The notes: generated from the letters alone by a model not told the origin. DNA of 64,000 nucleotides from Roseateles sp. DAIF2 (GCF_015624425.1 NZ_CP049919.1:2108001-2172000), one strand, 5' to 3'; shown: positions 25,339-34,084, counted from the stretch's first letter. Translations and numbers: made by a program.

Positions 25339-26622
25339 ATGAGTCACGCAAGTCAGAACCATGAAGACCGTTGGGGTTTCAAGCAGTTCGTCGAGGCCTC
25401 GGTCAACGAGGGTTTCCTGCGTCCGCCGGTGCTGATGCAGGGCATGTCCGGGCCGCGCATCAGCCGAGAGGGGCAGCCTTACATCAACTTCTCCGGCATC
25501 AACTACCTGGGCTGGCAGCAGGACCCGCAGGTGCTGGAGGCGTTCTGCGATTCGGTACGGGCCTATGGCCTGTCGACCGGCGGATCGCGCGCCACCCAGG
25601 GGGTCTGCGAGCCGCATGACCGGCTGGAGCGCCTGCTGAGCCTGCACCATGGCAAGGAGAAGACGCTCAGCTTCGCCTCCGGCATGCTGGCCAATATCGG
25701 CTTCATCAACGCGATCACCGCGCGCTTCGCCTTCTCGCCCAACAGCGGCATCGACAACCGCGACACGGTGCTGGTGTTCGACCGCGATTGCCATTGGAGC
25801 CTGTGGAAGGCGGCCGCGCACCTGAAGTTCGGCGAGCAGCTGCTGGCCTTCAAGCACAACAATGTGGCGGACCTGGAGCGGGTGCTGGGCGGCCTGGCCG
25901 GCAAGAAGGTCGTGGTGGTGTTCGAGAGCCTGTATTCGTCGGACGGCAGCGTCGCGCCGATCGGCCCCATCCTCGATGTCTGCGAACGCTTCGGCGCGCT
26001 CAGCTACATCGACGATGCCAACGGCTTCATGGTCTACGGACCCGAGCACCGCCCCTTCCATGCCGAGTTCAGCCAGCTGCGCCGTGCCGACTTCATCATG
26101 GTGTCGCTGTCCAAGGCGGTGGGTCTGGAGGGCGGCGCGATCAGCGCCAAGGCCGACTACATCGATGCCTTCGAGGTGCTGAGCGGCACCTCGATCTTCA
26201 CCGCCGCGATCCAGCCGCCGACAGCCGATGCCGCGGCCGACATCATCCAGCGCCTGCTCGACGAGCCGCGCATCATGGACGACTACCTGCTGCGCTGCCA
26301 GCAGCTGCGCCAGCGTCTGCTGAAGGAGGGCCTGCGCCTGAACCCGCATCCCTCCTACATCACCTCGGTGATGATCGGCAACGACGCGCGTGCCGAGCAG
26401 GCGCGGGTGGCGCTCGAGAGCGAGGGCTTCTGCGTGCCGATCTTCCGCTATCCGGCGGTCAAGCCGAACCAGGCCCTGGTGCGCCTGATCATGCATCGCG
26501 GCCATACCGACCAGGACATCGAGCGCTTCGCCACCTGCCTGGGCGGCCAGCTGCGCGACGTGCCGCAGACCCCGGCCGCGGACCAGGAGTCGGCTTCGAG
26601 CCTGGAGCCGGTCCTTGTCTAG
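25339..26622 (+). CDS. Alpha-oxoamine synthase family PLP enzyme (BioF/Spt/CqsA-like)
   Basis: The 427-residue fold-type-I enzyme should condense an amino acid with an acyl-CoA or acyl-ACP, releasing CO2. It shows FSGINYLGWQ, YGLSTGGSRATQGVCEPHDRLE, SFASGMLANIG and Schiff-base Lys259 in VSLSKAVGLEGG. The PLP Asp lies in DDANGFMVYG (225-234), where characterised members have DEAH. The His that usually stacks on PLP may be in DCHWSLW. The divergent DDAN and VSLSKAVGLEGG motifs separate it from BioF, Kbl and HemA. A downstream acyltransferase and MFS exporter overlap it in one operon, suggesting an exported acylated aminoketone or a sphingoid-like lipid. Not biotin synthesis: no other bio gene is near. 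Confidence 0.85.
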   Translation: MSHASQNHEDRWGFKQFVEASVNEGFLRPPVLMQGMSGPRISREGQPYINFSGINYLGWQQDPQVLEAFCDSVRAYGLSTGGSRATQGVCEPHDRLERLLSLHHGKEKTLSFASGMLANIGFINAITARFAFSPNSGIDNRDTVLVFDRDCHWSLWKAAAHLKFGEQLLAFKHNNVADLERVLGGLAGKKVVVVFESLYSSDGSVAPIGPILDVCERFGALSYIDDANGFMVYGPEHRPFHAEFSQLRRADFIMVSLSKAVGLEGGAISAKADYIDAFEVLSGTSIFTAAIQPPTADAAADIIQRLLDEPRIMDDYLLRCQQLRQRLLKEGLRLNPHPSYITSVMIGNDARAEQARVALESEGFCVPIFRYPAVKPNQALVRLIMHRGHTDQDIERFATCLGGQLRDVPQTPAADQESASSLEPVLV

Positions 26623-27727
26623 CCTGGAGCTGATCGCCGCGCCGCCGCGGCCCGCGCGCGAGGCGGCGCCGGGGCTGGCCATCGAGTTGCACGACTCGGT
26701 GGCCGGCATCGGGCCGCAGGTCTGGCAGGCCTGGATCACGCCGCAGCAGTATTTCCGCTACGACTATATGCAGGCGCTGGAGGCCAGCCGGCTCGACTGC
26801 CGCTTCGTCTACGCGGTGGCGCGCGAGGCCGGCGAGGTGGTCGGCCTGATGCTGGCGGCGATCTGGCGGGTGCGCCTGCCGCTGGGCCTGAGCCTGCGGG
26901 TGATGAGCACCGGCTCGCCGCTGAACATCGGCCTGCCGCTGATGCCGGAGCCGGCCAAGACCGGCGAGGGCCTGGCGCGCGCGCTGCTGGAGGCGCTGCG
27001 CGGCCGCGCCGGCGAGCTGGGCGTGCGCCTGTTTGTCGGCCGGGACCTGCCCTGCGCGGACTTCGGCCGCCTGCCCGGCCTGCTGCGCCTGTACGACTGC
27101 GCCTGGCTGACCCTGCGCTGGCCGGACTTCGAGGCCTATCTGGCCTCGCGGCCCCGGCGCAAGTCGCTGCGGCGCGACCTGCGCGCGGTCGAGAAGGCCG
27201 GCTTCGAGCTGGAGCTGCGCGAGGAGGGCGTCGGGCCGACACCGGAGGAGGCGCGCCATCTGCACCGGCTGTGGCTGCAGCTCTACGACAAGCACCGCTC
27301 GCCGGACCAGCTCTATCTCAGCGAGGAGTTCTTCATGCAGATGGCGGGCCTGCCGCATGCGGTGTGGCTGCTGCTGCGCAATCTGGATGGAGAGATCGTC
27401 GCCTTCGACCTGTGCTTCGCGCTGGGCGACACCCTGGAGTCGACCTATTGCGGCGTGGACCTCGAGCGCTGCGCGCGCCTGCCGGTGCACCGGGTGATGG
27501 GCTACGAGATCGTGCGCTACGCGCTGCGCCGCCCGCGGCTGCGGCGCATCAACTTCGGCATCTCGAACGTGCAGAGCAAGCAGGACGCCGGCTGCGAGAT
27601 GCTGCCGCAGTACGGCTGGATCGAGACCCGGCCGCGCTGGCTGGGCGCGCTGCTGCGCCCGCTGTTGCTGCGCTTCGTGCTGGCCGACAGCCAGCCCTCG
27701 CCCGCGGCGGCGCCGGAAGCCCCATGA
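26615..27727 (+). CDS. BioF2-like (Acetyltransf_6/GNAT) acyltransferase
   Basis: The 370-residue protein starts at TTG 26615, eight bases before the stop of the oxoamine synthase, after GGAG. It has two GNAT-like halves. The C-terminal one reads RPRRKSLRRDLRAVEKAGFELE, HLHRLWLQLYDKHRSPDQLYLSEEFF, IVAFDLCFALGDTLESTYCGVD and RINFGISNVQSKQDAGCE, the pattern of the Acetyltransf_6/COG3146 group related to FemAB. Relatives attach amino-acyl or fatty-acyl groups; the Caulobacter bacterial ceramide synthase belongs to a BioF2-like group. An N-acylation of the upstream enzyme's product is an inference from coupling. Confidence 0.8.
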   Translation: MSSLELIAAPPRPAREAAPGLAIELHDSVAGIGPQVWQAWITPQQYFRYDYMQALEASRLDCRFVYAVAREAGEVVGLMLAAIWRVRLPLGLSLRVMSTGSPLNIGLPLMPEPAKTGEGLARALLEALRGRAGELGVRLFVGRDLPCADFGRLPGLLRLYDCAWLTLRWPDFEAYLASRPRRKSLRRDLRAVEKAGFELELREEGVGPTPEEARHLHRLWLQLYDKHRSPDQLYLSEEFFMQMAGLPHAVWLLLRNLDGEIVAFDLCFALGDTLESTYCGVDLERCARLPVHRVMGYEIVRYALRRPRLRRINFGISNVQSKQDAGCEMLPQYGWIETRPRWLGALLRPLLLRFVLADSQPSPAAAPEAP

Positions 27728-28950
27728 GCGCGACCCTCGGCCCGCGCGGCCCGCTGGCTGTCCTGGTGCTGCTGCAGGGCCTGATCTCGGTGGCGGACTG
27801 GATGCTGCTGGTGTTCCTGCAGATCCTGGTGTTCCGCCTGACCAGCTCGGCCTTCGACATCATGCTGCTGGTGCTGTGCGAGCTGGTGCCGATGCTGCTG
27901 CTGGGCCCCTGGGCCGGCGCGGTGGTGGACCGGGCGCGGCTGAAGCGGGTGCTGTTCTGGAGTTGCGCCCTGCGCGTGCTGCTGACCGGCCTGCTGTGGC
28001 TGGAGGTGGTGCGCGGGCAGCTGCATGCGCTGTGGCTGCTGGCGGCGCTGGGCGCGGCCTGCAACCGCTTCTTCGTGCCGGCGGCCAGCGCGCTGCTGCC
28101 GCGCCTGCTGGGCGAGGCGCCGATCGCGCGCGCCAATGCGCTGGTGATGGGCGTGCGCATGGGCGGCATGGCCGCCGGCACGGTGCTGGCCGGCCTCCTG
28201 GCCGGCGCCGATGGCAACGATCTGGTGGTGGCGACGATCGGCGCGCTGCTGCTGTGCGCCGCGGGCTGCTGCCTGCGCCTGCCGGGGCTGGGCGGCGCGC
28301 CGGCCGAGCCGGGCGCGCCGCAGCCGGGGCTGTGGGCCGAGCTGCGCGAGGCGCTGCAGCGCTTCGGCCCGGGGCTGGCGGTGCCGCTGGCGGCCAGCGT
28401 GCTGGTCACCTGCGCGCTGGGCAGCTTCGAGATCCTGGCCCTGTCCTATGTGTCGCAAGTGCTGGGCCGGGCCTCGGCCGAGGTGGGGCAGCTGTTCGGC
28501 GCTTATGGTCTGGGCATGCTGGGCGGGCTGCTGCTGTCGGTCTGGCCTGCCGCCGGCCGGCGCTTCGGCGCGCTGATGCTGGCGAGCCTGGTGCTGATGT
28601 GCGCCTGCGTCTGGGGCCTGTCCCAGGTGGACCGGATGGCCTGGGCCCTGCTGTTCGCCGCGGTGCTGGGCCTGGCCGAGGGGCTGGTGCTGTCGCTGAG
28701 CCTGCTGCGCCTGTACCAGACGGTGCCGGTGGACTATTGCGCGCGCATGGTGGCGCTGCTGGATACCGCGACGGCCTCGGCCTTCCTGCTGTCCATCGTG
28801 CTGACCGGCCTGGTGGCGGACCGGCTGCCGACGGCGCGGCTGCTGGAGCATATCGCCGCCTTGCTGACGGGCCTGCTGCTGCTGGGCGGCGCGGGGTTGT
28901 TCTGGTGCACGCGCGGCCCGTCAGGGTGGGGGCGGATAATCAGGCGATGA
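27724..28950 (+). CDS. MFS exporter (EntS/MdtG-like, 12 TM)
   Basis: The 408-residue inner-membrane protein has about 12 helices. It starts LGPRGPLAVLVLLQGLISVADWMLLVFLQ and has the loop 2-3 motif GPWAGAVVDRARLKRVLFWS and NRFFVPAASALLPRLLGEAPIARANAL, typical of the enterobactin-exporter-like MFS_3 group that exports siderophores and small molecules. ATG 27724 overlaps the acyltransferase stop (ATGA). Position after a biosynthetic pair suggests it exports their product. Confidence 0.87.
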   Translation: MSATLGPRGPLAVLVLLQGLISVADWMLLVFLQILVFRLTSSAFDIMLLVLCELVPMLLLGPWAGAVVDRARLKRVLFWSCALRVLLTGLLWLEVVRGQLHALWLLAALGAACNRFFVPAASALLPRLLGEAPIARANALVMGVRMGGMAAGTVLAGLLAGADGNDLVVATIGALLLCAAGCCLRLPGLGGAPAEPGAPQPGLWAELREALQRFGPGLAVPLAASVLVTCALGSFEILALSYVSQVLGRASAEVGQLFGAYGLGMLGGLLLSVWPAAGRRFGALMLASLVLMCACVWGLSQVDRMAWALLFAAVLGLAEGLVLSLSLLRLYQTVPVDYCARMVALLDTATASAFLLSIVLTGLVADRLPTARLLEHIAALLTGLLLLGGAGLFWCTRGPSGWGRIIRR

Positions 28951-30407
28951 GCGCCGTACCCGACAAGAATTCCTCCCCTGCCGTCCGTCCCTTCTCCGAG
29001 CTGCCGCTGAGCGCAGCGGTGTTGGCCAACCTGGAGCAGCTCGGCTATGCCCAGATGACGCCGATCCAGGCCGCCAGCCTGCCGCTGGCGCTGGCCGGCC
29101 GCGACCTGATCGCCCAGGCCCAGACCGGCAGCGGCAAGACCGCGGCCTTCGCGCTGTCGCTGCTGCACCGGCTGGATGCGACGCGCATGGAGGTGCAGGC
29201 CCTGGTGCTGTGCCCGACCCGCGAGCTGGCCGACCAGGTGACGCAGGAGATCCGCCGCCTGGCGCGCGCGGCCGACAACATCAAGGTGCTGACGCTGTGC
29301 GGCGGCTCGCCGATGCGGCCGCAGGCCGAGAGCCTGGCCTATGGTGCCCATATCGCGGTCGGCACGCCGGGCCGGCTGATGGACCATCTGGACCGCGGCA
29401 CCCTGCAGCTGGGCGCGCTGAACACCCTGGTGCTGGACGAGGCGGATCGCATGCTGGACATGGGCTTCCTGGACGACATCGTCAAGGTCGCCAAGCAATG
29501 CCCGAAGGACCGCCAGACCCTGCTGTTCTCGGCCACCTATCCCGAGGGCATCGCCGAGCTGGCCCGCCAGTTCATGCGCGAGCCGGCCGAGGTCAAGGTG
29601 CAGGCCGGCGGCAGCGGCGGATCGGGCCAGGCCGCGCAGGCCCCGGCGCAGATCCGCCAGCTGGCCTTCGAGATCGCGGAAGCGCAGCGCCTGCATGCGG
29701 TGTCGAGCCTGCTGCTGCATTTCCGCCCGGCGCGCACGATCGCGTTCTGCAACACCAAGCAGCAATGCCGCGACCTGGTCGATGTGCTGCTGGCTCAGGG
29801 CTTCGTCGCGCTGGCGCTGCATGGCGACCTGGAGCAGCGCGAGCGCGACCAGGTGCTGATCCAGTTCGCCAACGGCAGCTGCTCGGTGCTGGTGGCCACC
29901 GATGTGGCGGCGCGCGGCCTGGACATCGCTCAGCTGGAATGCGTGATCAATGTCGACATGAGCCAGGATGCCGAGGCCCATGTGCACCGCATCGGCCGCA
30001 CCGGCCGCGCCGGCGCGCAAGGCCTGGCCTTGAGCCTGGCCAGCCTGGACGAGATGGGCCGGGTCGGCCGCATCGAGCAGCTGCTGGGCCGCGAGTTCCA
30101 GTGGCAGGCGCTGGACCAGCTGGCACCGACCGAGGGCGGCGCGCCCCTGCAGCCGGCGATGGACACCCTGCAGATCCTGGGCGGGCGCAAGGACAAGATC
30201 CGCCCCGGCGACATCCTGGGCGCGCTGACCGGCGAGGCCGGCTTCGAGTCGGCCGACATCGGCAAGATCAACATCACCGATTTCCACAGCTATGTGGCGG
30301 TGAAGCGCGAGCTGGCGCGCGAGGTGGTGAAGCGCCTGTCCAACGGCAAGCTGAAGGGCCGCAAGGTCAAGGTGCGGCGCATGGCGGACCTGGTCGAGCT
30401 GGGCTGA
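28947..30407 (+). CDS. dbpA: ATP-dependent RNA helicase DbpA
   Basis: The 486-residue DEAD-box helicase shows Q-motif MTPIQAASLPLAL, motif I AQTGSGKT, Ia PTRELADQ, GTPGRLMDH, II DEAD, III SAT, and VI HRIGRTGRA. The C-terminal RNA-binding module (about 405-486) reads LGGRKDKIRPGDILGALTGEAG, then IGKINITDFHSYVAV, the DbpA domain that recognises 23S rRNA hairpin 92 during 50S assembly. ATG 28947 overlaps the MFS stop (ATGA), so this housekeeping gene may be partly read from the upstream operon. Confidence 0.96.
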   Translation: MSAVPDKNSSPAVRPFSELPLSAAVLANLEQLGYAQMTPIQAASLPLALAGRDLIAQAQTGSGKTAAFALSLLHRLDATRMEVQALVLCPTRELADQVTQEIRRLARAADNIKVLTLCGGSPMRPQAESLAYGAHIAVGTPGRLMDHLDRGTLQLGALNTLVLDEADRMLDMGFLDDIVKVAKQCPKDRQTLLFSATYPEGIAELARQFMREPAEVKVQAGGSGGSGQAAQAPAQIRQLAFEIAEAQRLHAVSSLLLHFRPARTIAFCNTKQQCRDLVDVLLAQGFVALALHGDLEQRERDQVLIQFANGSCSVLVATDVAARGLDIAQLECVINVDMSQDAEAHVHRIGRTGRAGAQGLALSLASLDEMGRVGRIEQLLGREFQWQALDQLAPTEGGAPLQPAMDTLQILGGRKDKIRPGDILGALTGEAGFESADIGKINITDFHSYVAVKRELAREVVKRLSNGKLKGRKVKVRRMADLVELG

Positions 30408-30421
30408 GCCGGCCCGCCGGC
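30408..30421. repeat. GC-rich hairpin after dbpA
   Basis: GCCGGC-CC-GCCGGC lies immediately after the helicase stop, with no T-run. Further on, a CCCC-rich/GGGG-rich stretch (about 30428-30455) can also fold. This fits a species-type intergenic palindrome or Rho-independent arrest without a U tract. Confidence 0.4.
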
Positions 30422-30541
30422 GTGAACTAATGCAGCCCCTTTCCCCAAAGAGGGGGAGGGTGCCGGCGGGTTTGCGTACTATTCACGTGCGCCGCGCGCG
30501 CAGGCACCTAGGCTCGGATCAGAGCTTTCAGGAGCCGCGCC

Positions 30542-30772
30542 ATGAACACCATCCCCGCCCCGCTGCTGTCGTCGTCCGCGATCAACCGCCACTTCGAGCT
30601 GCGCTTCCAGTCGCTGTTCGACGCCGGCAAGGCCCTGGCCTTCCCCTGCGATGCGCAGGGCCATGTGCAGATGGATCTGCTGAGCGAGCGCGCGCTGGAC
30701 AATTACCTGTTCGCGCGCGCGGTGGTCGGCCGCGAATACGCGACGCCGGAGCTGCGCGAGACCGATGACTGA
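30542..30772 (+). CDS. Small conserved-type hypothetical protein (76 aa)
   Basis: The ORF reads PAPLLSSSAINRHFELRFQSLFDAGKALAFPCDAQG, then SERALDNYLFARAVVGREYATPEL. AGGAG lies about ten bases before the ATG, and codon use matches neighbours. It looks like a soluble small protein with a beta-rich middle. I recall similar short proteins in Burkholderiales but no function. Convergent with glnS. Confidence 0.65.
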   Translation: MNTIPAPLLSSSAINRHFELRFQSLFDAGKALAFPCDAQGHVQMDLLSERALDNYLFARAVVGREYATPELRETDD

Positions 30773-30791
30773 GGATGGCCTGTGGCCATCC
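30773..30791. terminator. Hairpin between convergent genes
   Basis: GGATGGCC-TGT-GGCCATCC has perfect 8-bp arms between the 76-aa ORF and glnS. No strong T-run is present on either side, so it may work as a bidirectional, imperfect terminator. Confidence 0.5.
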
Positions 30792-30813
30792 CTTCCTCAC
30801 GCCGGGCTCTCTC

Positions 30814-32616
30814 TTACTTGCCCCAGCCGTCCTTCAGCCCGGTGACCTTGTTGAACACCGGCTTGGCGGCGCTGTGGTCCTTGTTGTCGGTGATGAAGTA
30901 GCCGTGGCGCTCGAACTGGAAATGCGTGCCCGCGGCCCGGTTCGCCAGTGAGGGCTCCAGCCAGGCCTGGACCACCTTGCAGCTGTTCGGGTTGATCTCG
31001 GTGAGGAAGTCGGCCTCGCCGGCGCCGGGTTGCGGCACGGTGAACAGGCGGTCGTACAGGCGCACCTCGGCGGCCACCGCGTCATGCGCGCCGACCCAGG
31101 TGATCACGCCCTTGACCTTGATCGCGTCGGCGCCGGGCGTGCCGCTCTTGGTGTCCGGCACGACCTGGGCCAGCACCGCGGTGATCTGGCCGGCCTCGTC
31201 CTTCTCGCAGCCGGTGCACTCGACCACATAGCCGTACTTCAGGCGCGTCTTGTTGCCGGGGAACAGGCGGTGGTAGCCCTTGCTCGGCACCTCCATGAAG
31301 TCGTCGCGCTCGACCCACAGCTCGGGGCCGAAGCTGAAGCTGCGCTGGCCGAGCTCGGGCACATGCGGGTGCGCCGGCGCGCCCAGCGGCTCGCGATGCT
31401 CCAGGCTGCCGAAGACCTCGGCGTAGTTGGTCAGCTTGAGCTTCAGCGGGTCCAGCACCGCGCTGGCGCGGGCGGCCTTGCCCTCCAGGTCGGCGCGCAG
31501 GCAGCCGTCCAGCACCGAGTAGTCCAGCCAGGTGTTGGCCTTGGTGGTGCCGGAGCCGTCGACCATCGCGCGGATGCTCTCGGGCGTGTAGCCGCGCCGG
31601 CGCATGCCGACCAGGGTGGGCATGCGGGGATCGTCCCAGCCACTGACATGGTGCTCCTCGACCAGCTGGCGCAGCTTGCGCTTGCTGGTGACCACATAGC
31701 TGAGGTTCAGGCGGCCGAACTCGTACTGATGCGGCAGCGGGCGGGCCAAGAGGCCGCCATCGGCCAGATGCTCCAGCAGCCAGTCGTAGAAGGGGCGCTG
31801 GTCTTCGAACTCCAGGGTGCAGATCGAATGGGTGATGCGCTCCAGCGCGTCCTCGATCGGGTGCGCATAGGTGTACATCGGGTAGATGCACCATTTGTCG
31901 CCGGTGTTGTGGTGGGTGGCGCGGCGGATGCGGTAGAGGGTCGGGTCGCGCAGATTGATGTTGGGCGCGGCCATGTCGATCTTGGCGCGCAGCACCATCG
32001 CGCCGTCCGGATGCTTGCCGTCGCGCATCTCGCGGAAACGCGCCAGGTTCTCTTCGGGGCTGCGGTCGCGGAAGGGGCTGTTCTTGCCGGGCGTCGTGAA
32101 ATCGCCGCGATTCGCGCGCATCTCCTCGGGCGTCTGCTCGTCGACATAGGCATCGCCGGCCGAGATCAGGTGCTCGGCCGCGCGGTACATGAAGTCGAAG
32201 TAGTTGCTGGCGAAGAACAGGTGCGAGGTGGTCTGGCCGGCGGCCTCGGCATCCCAGCTCCAGCCCAGCCAGGCCACCATCTCCTGGATCGCGTCGACGT
32301 ATTCCTGCTCTTCCTTCTCCGGGTTGGTGTCGTCGAAGCGCAGGTGGCAGACGCCGCCGTAGTCGCGCGCCAGGCCGAAGTTCAGGCAGATGCTCTTGGC
32401 ATGGCCGATGTGCAGATAGCCGTTCGGCTCGGGCGGGAAGCGGGTGCGGATCCTGGCCGGATCCAGCGGGCCGGCGCCATGGTGGGCCGCGTCGCCGGGG
32501 CTGCCCGCGAAGCGGCGCTCGCCCTGCATCTGCCCCTGGCCTTCGAGATCGCGCTCGATGATGGCGCGCAGGAAGTTGTGGGGCTTGTTCAGGCTGTCGT
32601 CGTTGGCGTGGGACAT
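30814..32616 (-). CDS. glnS: Glutamine--tRNA ligase
   Basis: The 600-residue class-I synthetase charges tRNA-Gln with glutamine. It has RFPPEPNGYLHIGHAKSI (HIGH motif), RFDDTNPEKEEQEYV, a Rossmann core and the KMSKS-equivalent VTSKRKL, then the beta-barrel anticodon-binding domains (LKLKLTNYAEVF, HYRLFPGN-type RLFPGNKTRLKYGY, FQFERHGYFI). Length is slightly above E. coli GlnRS (554), due to a small N-terminal extension and loops. Monocistronic; the next minus-strand gene upstream ends 52 bases away. Confidence 0.97.
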   Translation of the reverse strand: MSHANDDSLNKPHNFLRAIIERDLEGQGQMQGERRFAGSPGDAAHHGAGPLDPARIRTRFPPEPNGYLHIGHAKSICLNFGLARDYGGVCHLRFDDTNPEKEEQEYVDAIQEMVAWLGWSWDAEAAGQTTSHLFFASNYFDFMYRAAEHLISAGDAYVDEQTPEEMRANRGDFTTPGKNSPFRDRSPEENLARFREMRDGKHPDGAMVLRAKIDMAAPNINLRDPTLYRIRRATHHNTGDKWCIYPMYTYAHPIEDALERITHSICTLEFEDQRPFYDWLLEHLADGGLLARPLPHQYEFGRLNLSYVVTSKRKLRQLVEEHHVSGWDDPRMPTLVGMRRRGYTPESIRAMVDGSGTTKANTWLDYSVLDGCLRADLEGKAARASAVLDPLKLKLTNYAEVFGSLEHREPLGAPAHPHVPELGQRSFSFGPELWVERDDFMEVPSKGYHRLFPGNKTRLKYGYVVECTGCEKDEAGQITAVLAQVVPDTKSGTPGADAIKVKGVITWVGAHDAVAAEVRLYDRLFTVPQPGAGEADFLTEINPNSCKVVQAWLEPSLANRAAGTHFQFERHGYFITDNKDHSAAKPVFNKVTGLKDGWGK

Positions 32617-32668
32617 CGGGTCGCGGCGCCGGGGCGCCGTGGTTGTTCTGGATGAGTGGGCGGCGATT

Positions 32669-33712
32669 TTATCGGTCCGCGGCCACCGGGCGCAGCGGGA
32701 TCTTGCGCTTGAGCGCCCCTTCGGCGCGCGCGCGCAACTGTCCGCAGCCGCCGTCGACGTCCTGGCCGGCCGAATCGCGCAGCTTGGTCAGCACGCCGCG
32801 CTGGTGCAGGCGGCGCGCGATCTCGCGCGCCTTGTCCCAGCTGGGGCGCACATAGGGCAGCTCCGGCACGCTGTTGTAGGGGATCATGTTCAGCACGCCG
32901 TACTTGCCCTTGAGCAGCGCGACGATGCCGTCCAGCTCGTCCTCGCCGTCGTTGATGCCGTCCAGCAGGGTCCATTGGTACTGGATCGGATAGCCGCTGG
33001 CGCGCGCATAGCGCTCGCCGGCCTCGACGATCTCGGCCGGCGTCAGCCGCGGCGCGCGCGGCAGCAGGGCCTCGCGCAGCTGTGGCTTGCTGGTGTGCAG
33101 CGACAGCGCCAAGGCCGGTTTGACCGGGCCTGCCCCGAGGCGCTCGAAGGCGCGCGGATCGCCGACGGTGGAGAACACCAGGTTCTTGTGGCCGATATTG
33201 CCCACCGTGCCGAGCAGCTCGATCGCCTCCAGCACGTTGTCCAGGTTGTGCGAGGGCTCGCCCATGCCCATAAATACCACCTTCTTGACCGGCCGCAGGC
33301 TGCGCGCCAGCGCCACCTGGGCGACGATCTCGCCGCTGGTCAGCTGGCGCAGCAGGCCGCCGCGCCCGGTCATGCAGAAGGTGCAGCCGACCGCGCAGCC
33401 GAGCTGGCTGGAGACGCACAGACCGTCGCGCGGCAGCAGCACGCTCTCGACCATCTGGCCATCGGCCAGGTCCACCAGCAGCCGCGCCGAGCCGTCCTCG
33501 CCGGGATGCTCGCTGCGCAGCCGCGCCAGGCCCGCCAGCTCGGCCATCAGCGCGGGCAGGGCCTCGCGCAGCGCCAGCGGCAGGTAATGCTCGAGCGCGC
33601 GCCGGCCACGGTCCAGCGGGATCGCCTGCACCCAGTGGCGCAGCACGCGCTGCGTGTGGGCGGGATTGGCGCCGAGGGCGGCGATGCGTTGCTGGAGATC
33701 GTGGATGCGCAT
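32669..33712 (-). CDS. RlmN-like radical-SAM RNA methyltransferase
   Basis: The 347-residue enzyme has a helical N-terminal domain and radical-SAM cluster Cys in SQLGCAVGCTFCMTG, FMGMGEP, STVG, LALSLHT and the C-terminal DVDGGCGQLR containing the conserved methyl-carrying Cys of RlmN/Cfr. RlmN methylates C2 of A2503 in 23S rRNA and A37 of some tRNAs. It is more divergent than standard RlmN in the N-terminal region (no long Ser-Arg leader), so it may be a second paralogue; the usual rlmN neighbours (ndk, ispG) are not here. Confidence 0.82.
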   Translation of the reverse strand: MRIHDLQQRIAALGANPAHTQRVLRHWVQAIPLDRGRRALEHYLPLALREALPALMAELAGLARLRSEHPGEDGSARLLVDLADGQMVESVLLPRDGLCVSSQLGCAVGCTFCMTGRGGLLRQLTSGEIVAQVALARSLRPVKKVVFMGMGEPSHNLDNVLEAIELLGTVGNIGHKNLVFSTVGDPRAFERLGAGPVKPALALSLHTSKPQLREALLPRAPRLTPAEIVEAGERYARASGYPIQYQWTLLDGINDGEDELDGIVALLKGKYGVLNMIPYNSVPELPYVRPSWDKAREIARRLHQRGVLTKLRDSAGQDVDGGCGQLRARAEGALKRKIPLRPVAADR

Positions 33713-33779
33713 GGGAAGGGCGAGCAGTGCACCGAATTATCGGTGTTAACCCTAGGTTTGATTTATGCTGCCCGGCGAG

Positions 33780-34047
33780 AGGGCCTGCTAACACCCTGGC
33801 AGCAGGCCGCGTTGTGACCAGAAAGGCCACAGGCAAGGCGCAAACCGCAGCCGGGTTTGAACACCCGGCGAGGATTTGCAACGCCGCATGCGGTCTTTCT
33901 GGTCACAACCCTTCGGGAAGGCCCACCCCAAGGGGCCACTCGTCGTTGCAACGCTGGCCCGCACGCGAGTGCGGGCGGCGCGCTGCGCCTAGATTGGCCC
34001 CTTGGGGCGAGCCTTCGCGACCTGCTGCCAGGGTGTTAGCAGGCCCT
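33780..34047. repeat. 268-bp structured inverted-repeat element
   Basis: A 32-bp terminal inverted repeat (33780-33811 and 34016-34047, one mismatch) encloses two further foldable arms and small hairpins. Arm A is bounded by GTTGTGACCAGAAAG (33811-33825) and CTTTCTGGTCACAAC (33895-33909), with CCGGGT-N6-ACCCGG (33851-33868) inside. Arm B is bounded by CCCCAAGGGGCCA (33927-33939) and TGGCCCCTTGGGG (33995-34007), with GCCCGCAC-GCGA-GTGCGGGC (33957-33976), a stem closed by a GNRA loop. No transposase and no obvious target-site duplication. It fills most of the 372-bp gap before the CoA-transferase gene. MITE-like or a structured RNA; not resolved. Confidence 0.8.
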
Positions 34048-34084
34048 ATTTTCAGGCCACGCCATTGTCCAGGAGTCACCGACC

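Noticed and set aside
25339-26622. Assignment of the oxoamine synthase as bioF
   Set aside because: No other biotin gene is near, and the DDAN and lysine motifs diverge from BioF.
31660-31700. VTSKRKL in GlnRS as a damaged KMSKS motif
   Set aside because: GlnRS commonly uses SKRKL here (MSKRKL in E. coli); the change at the first position is not a loss of function.
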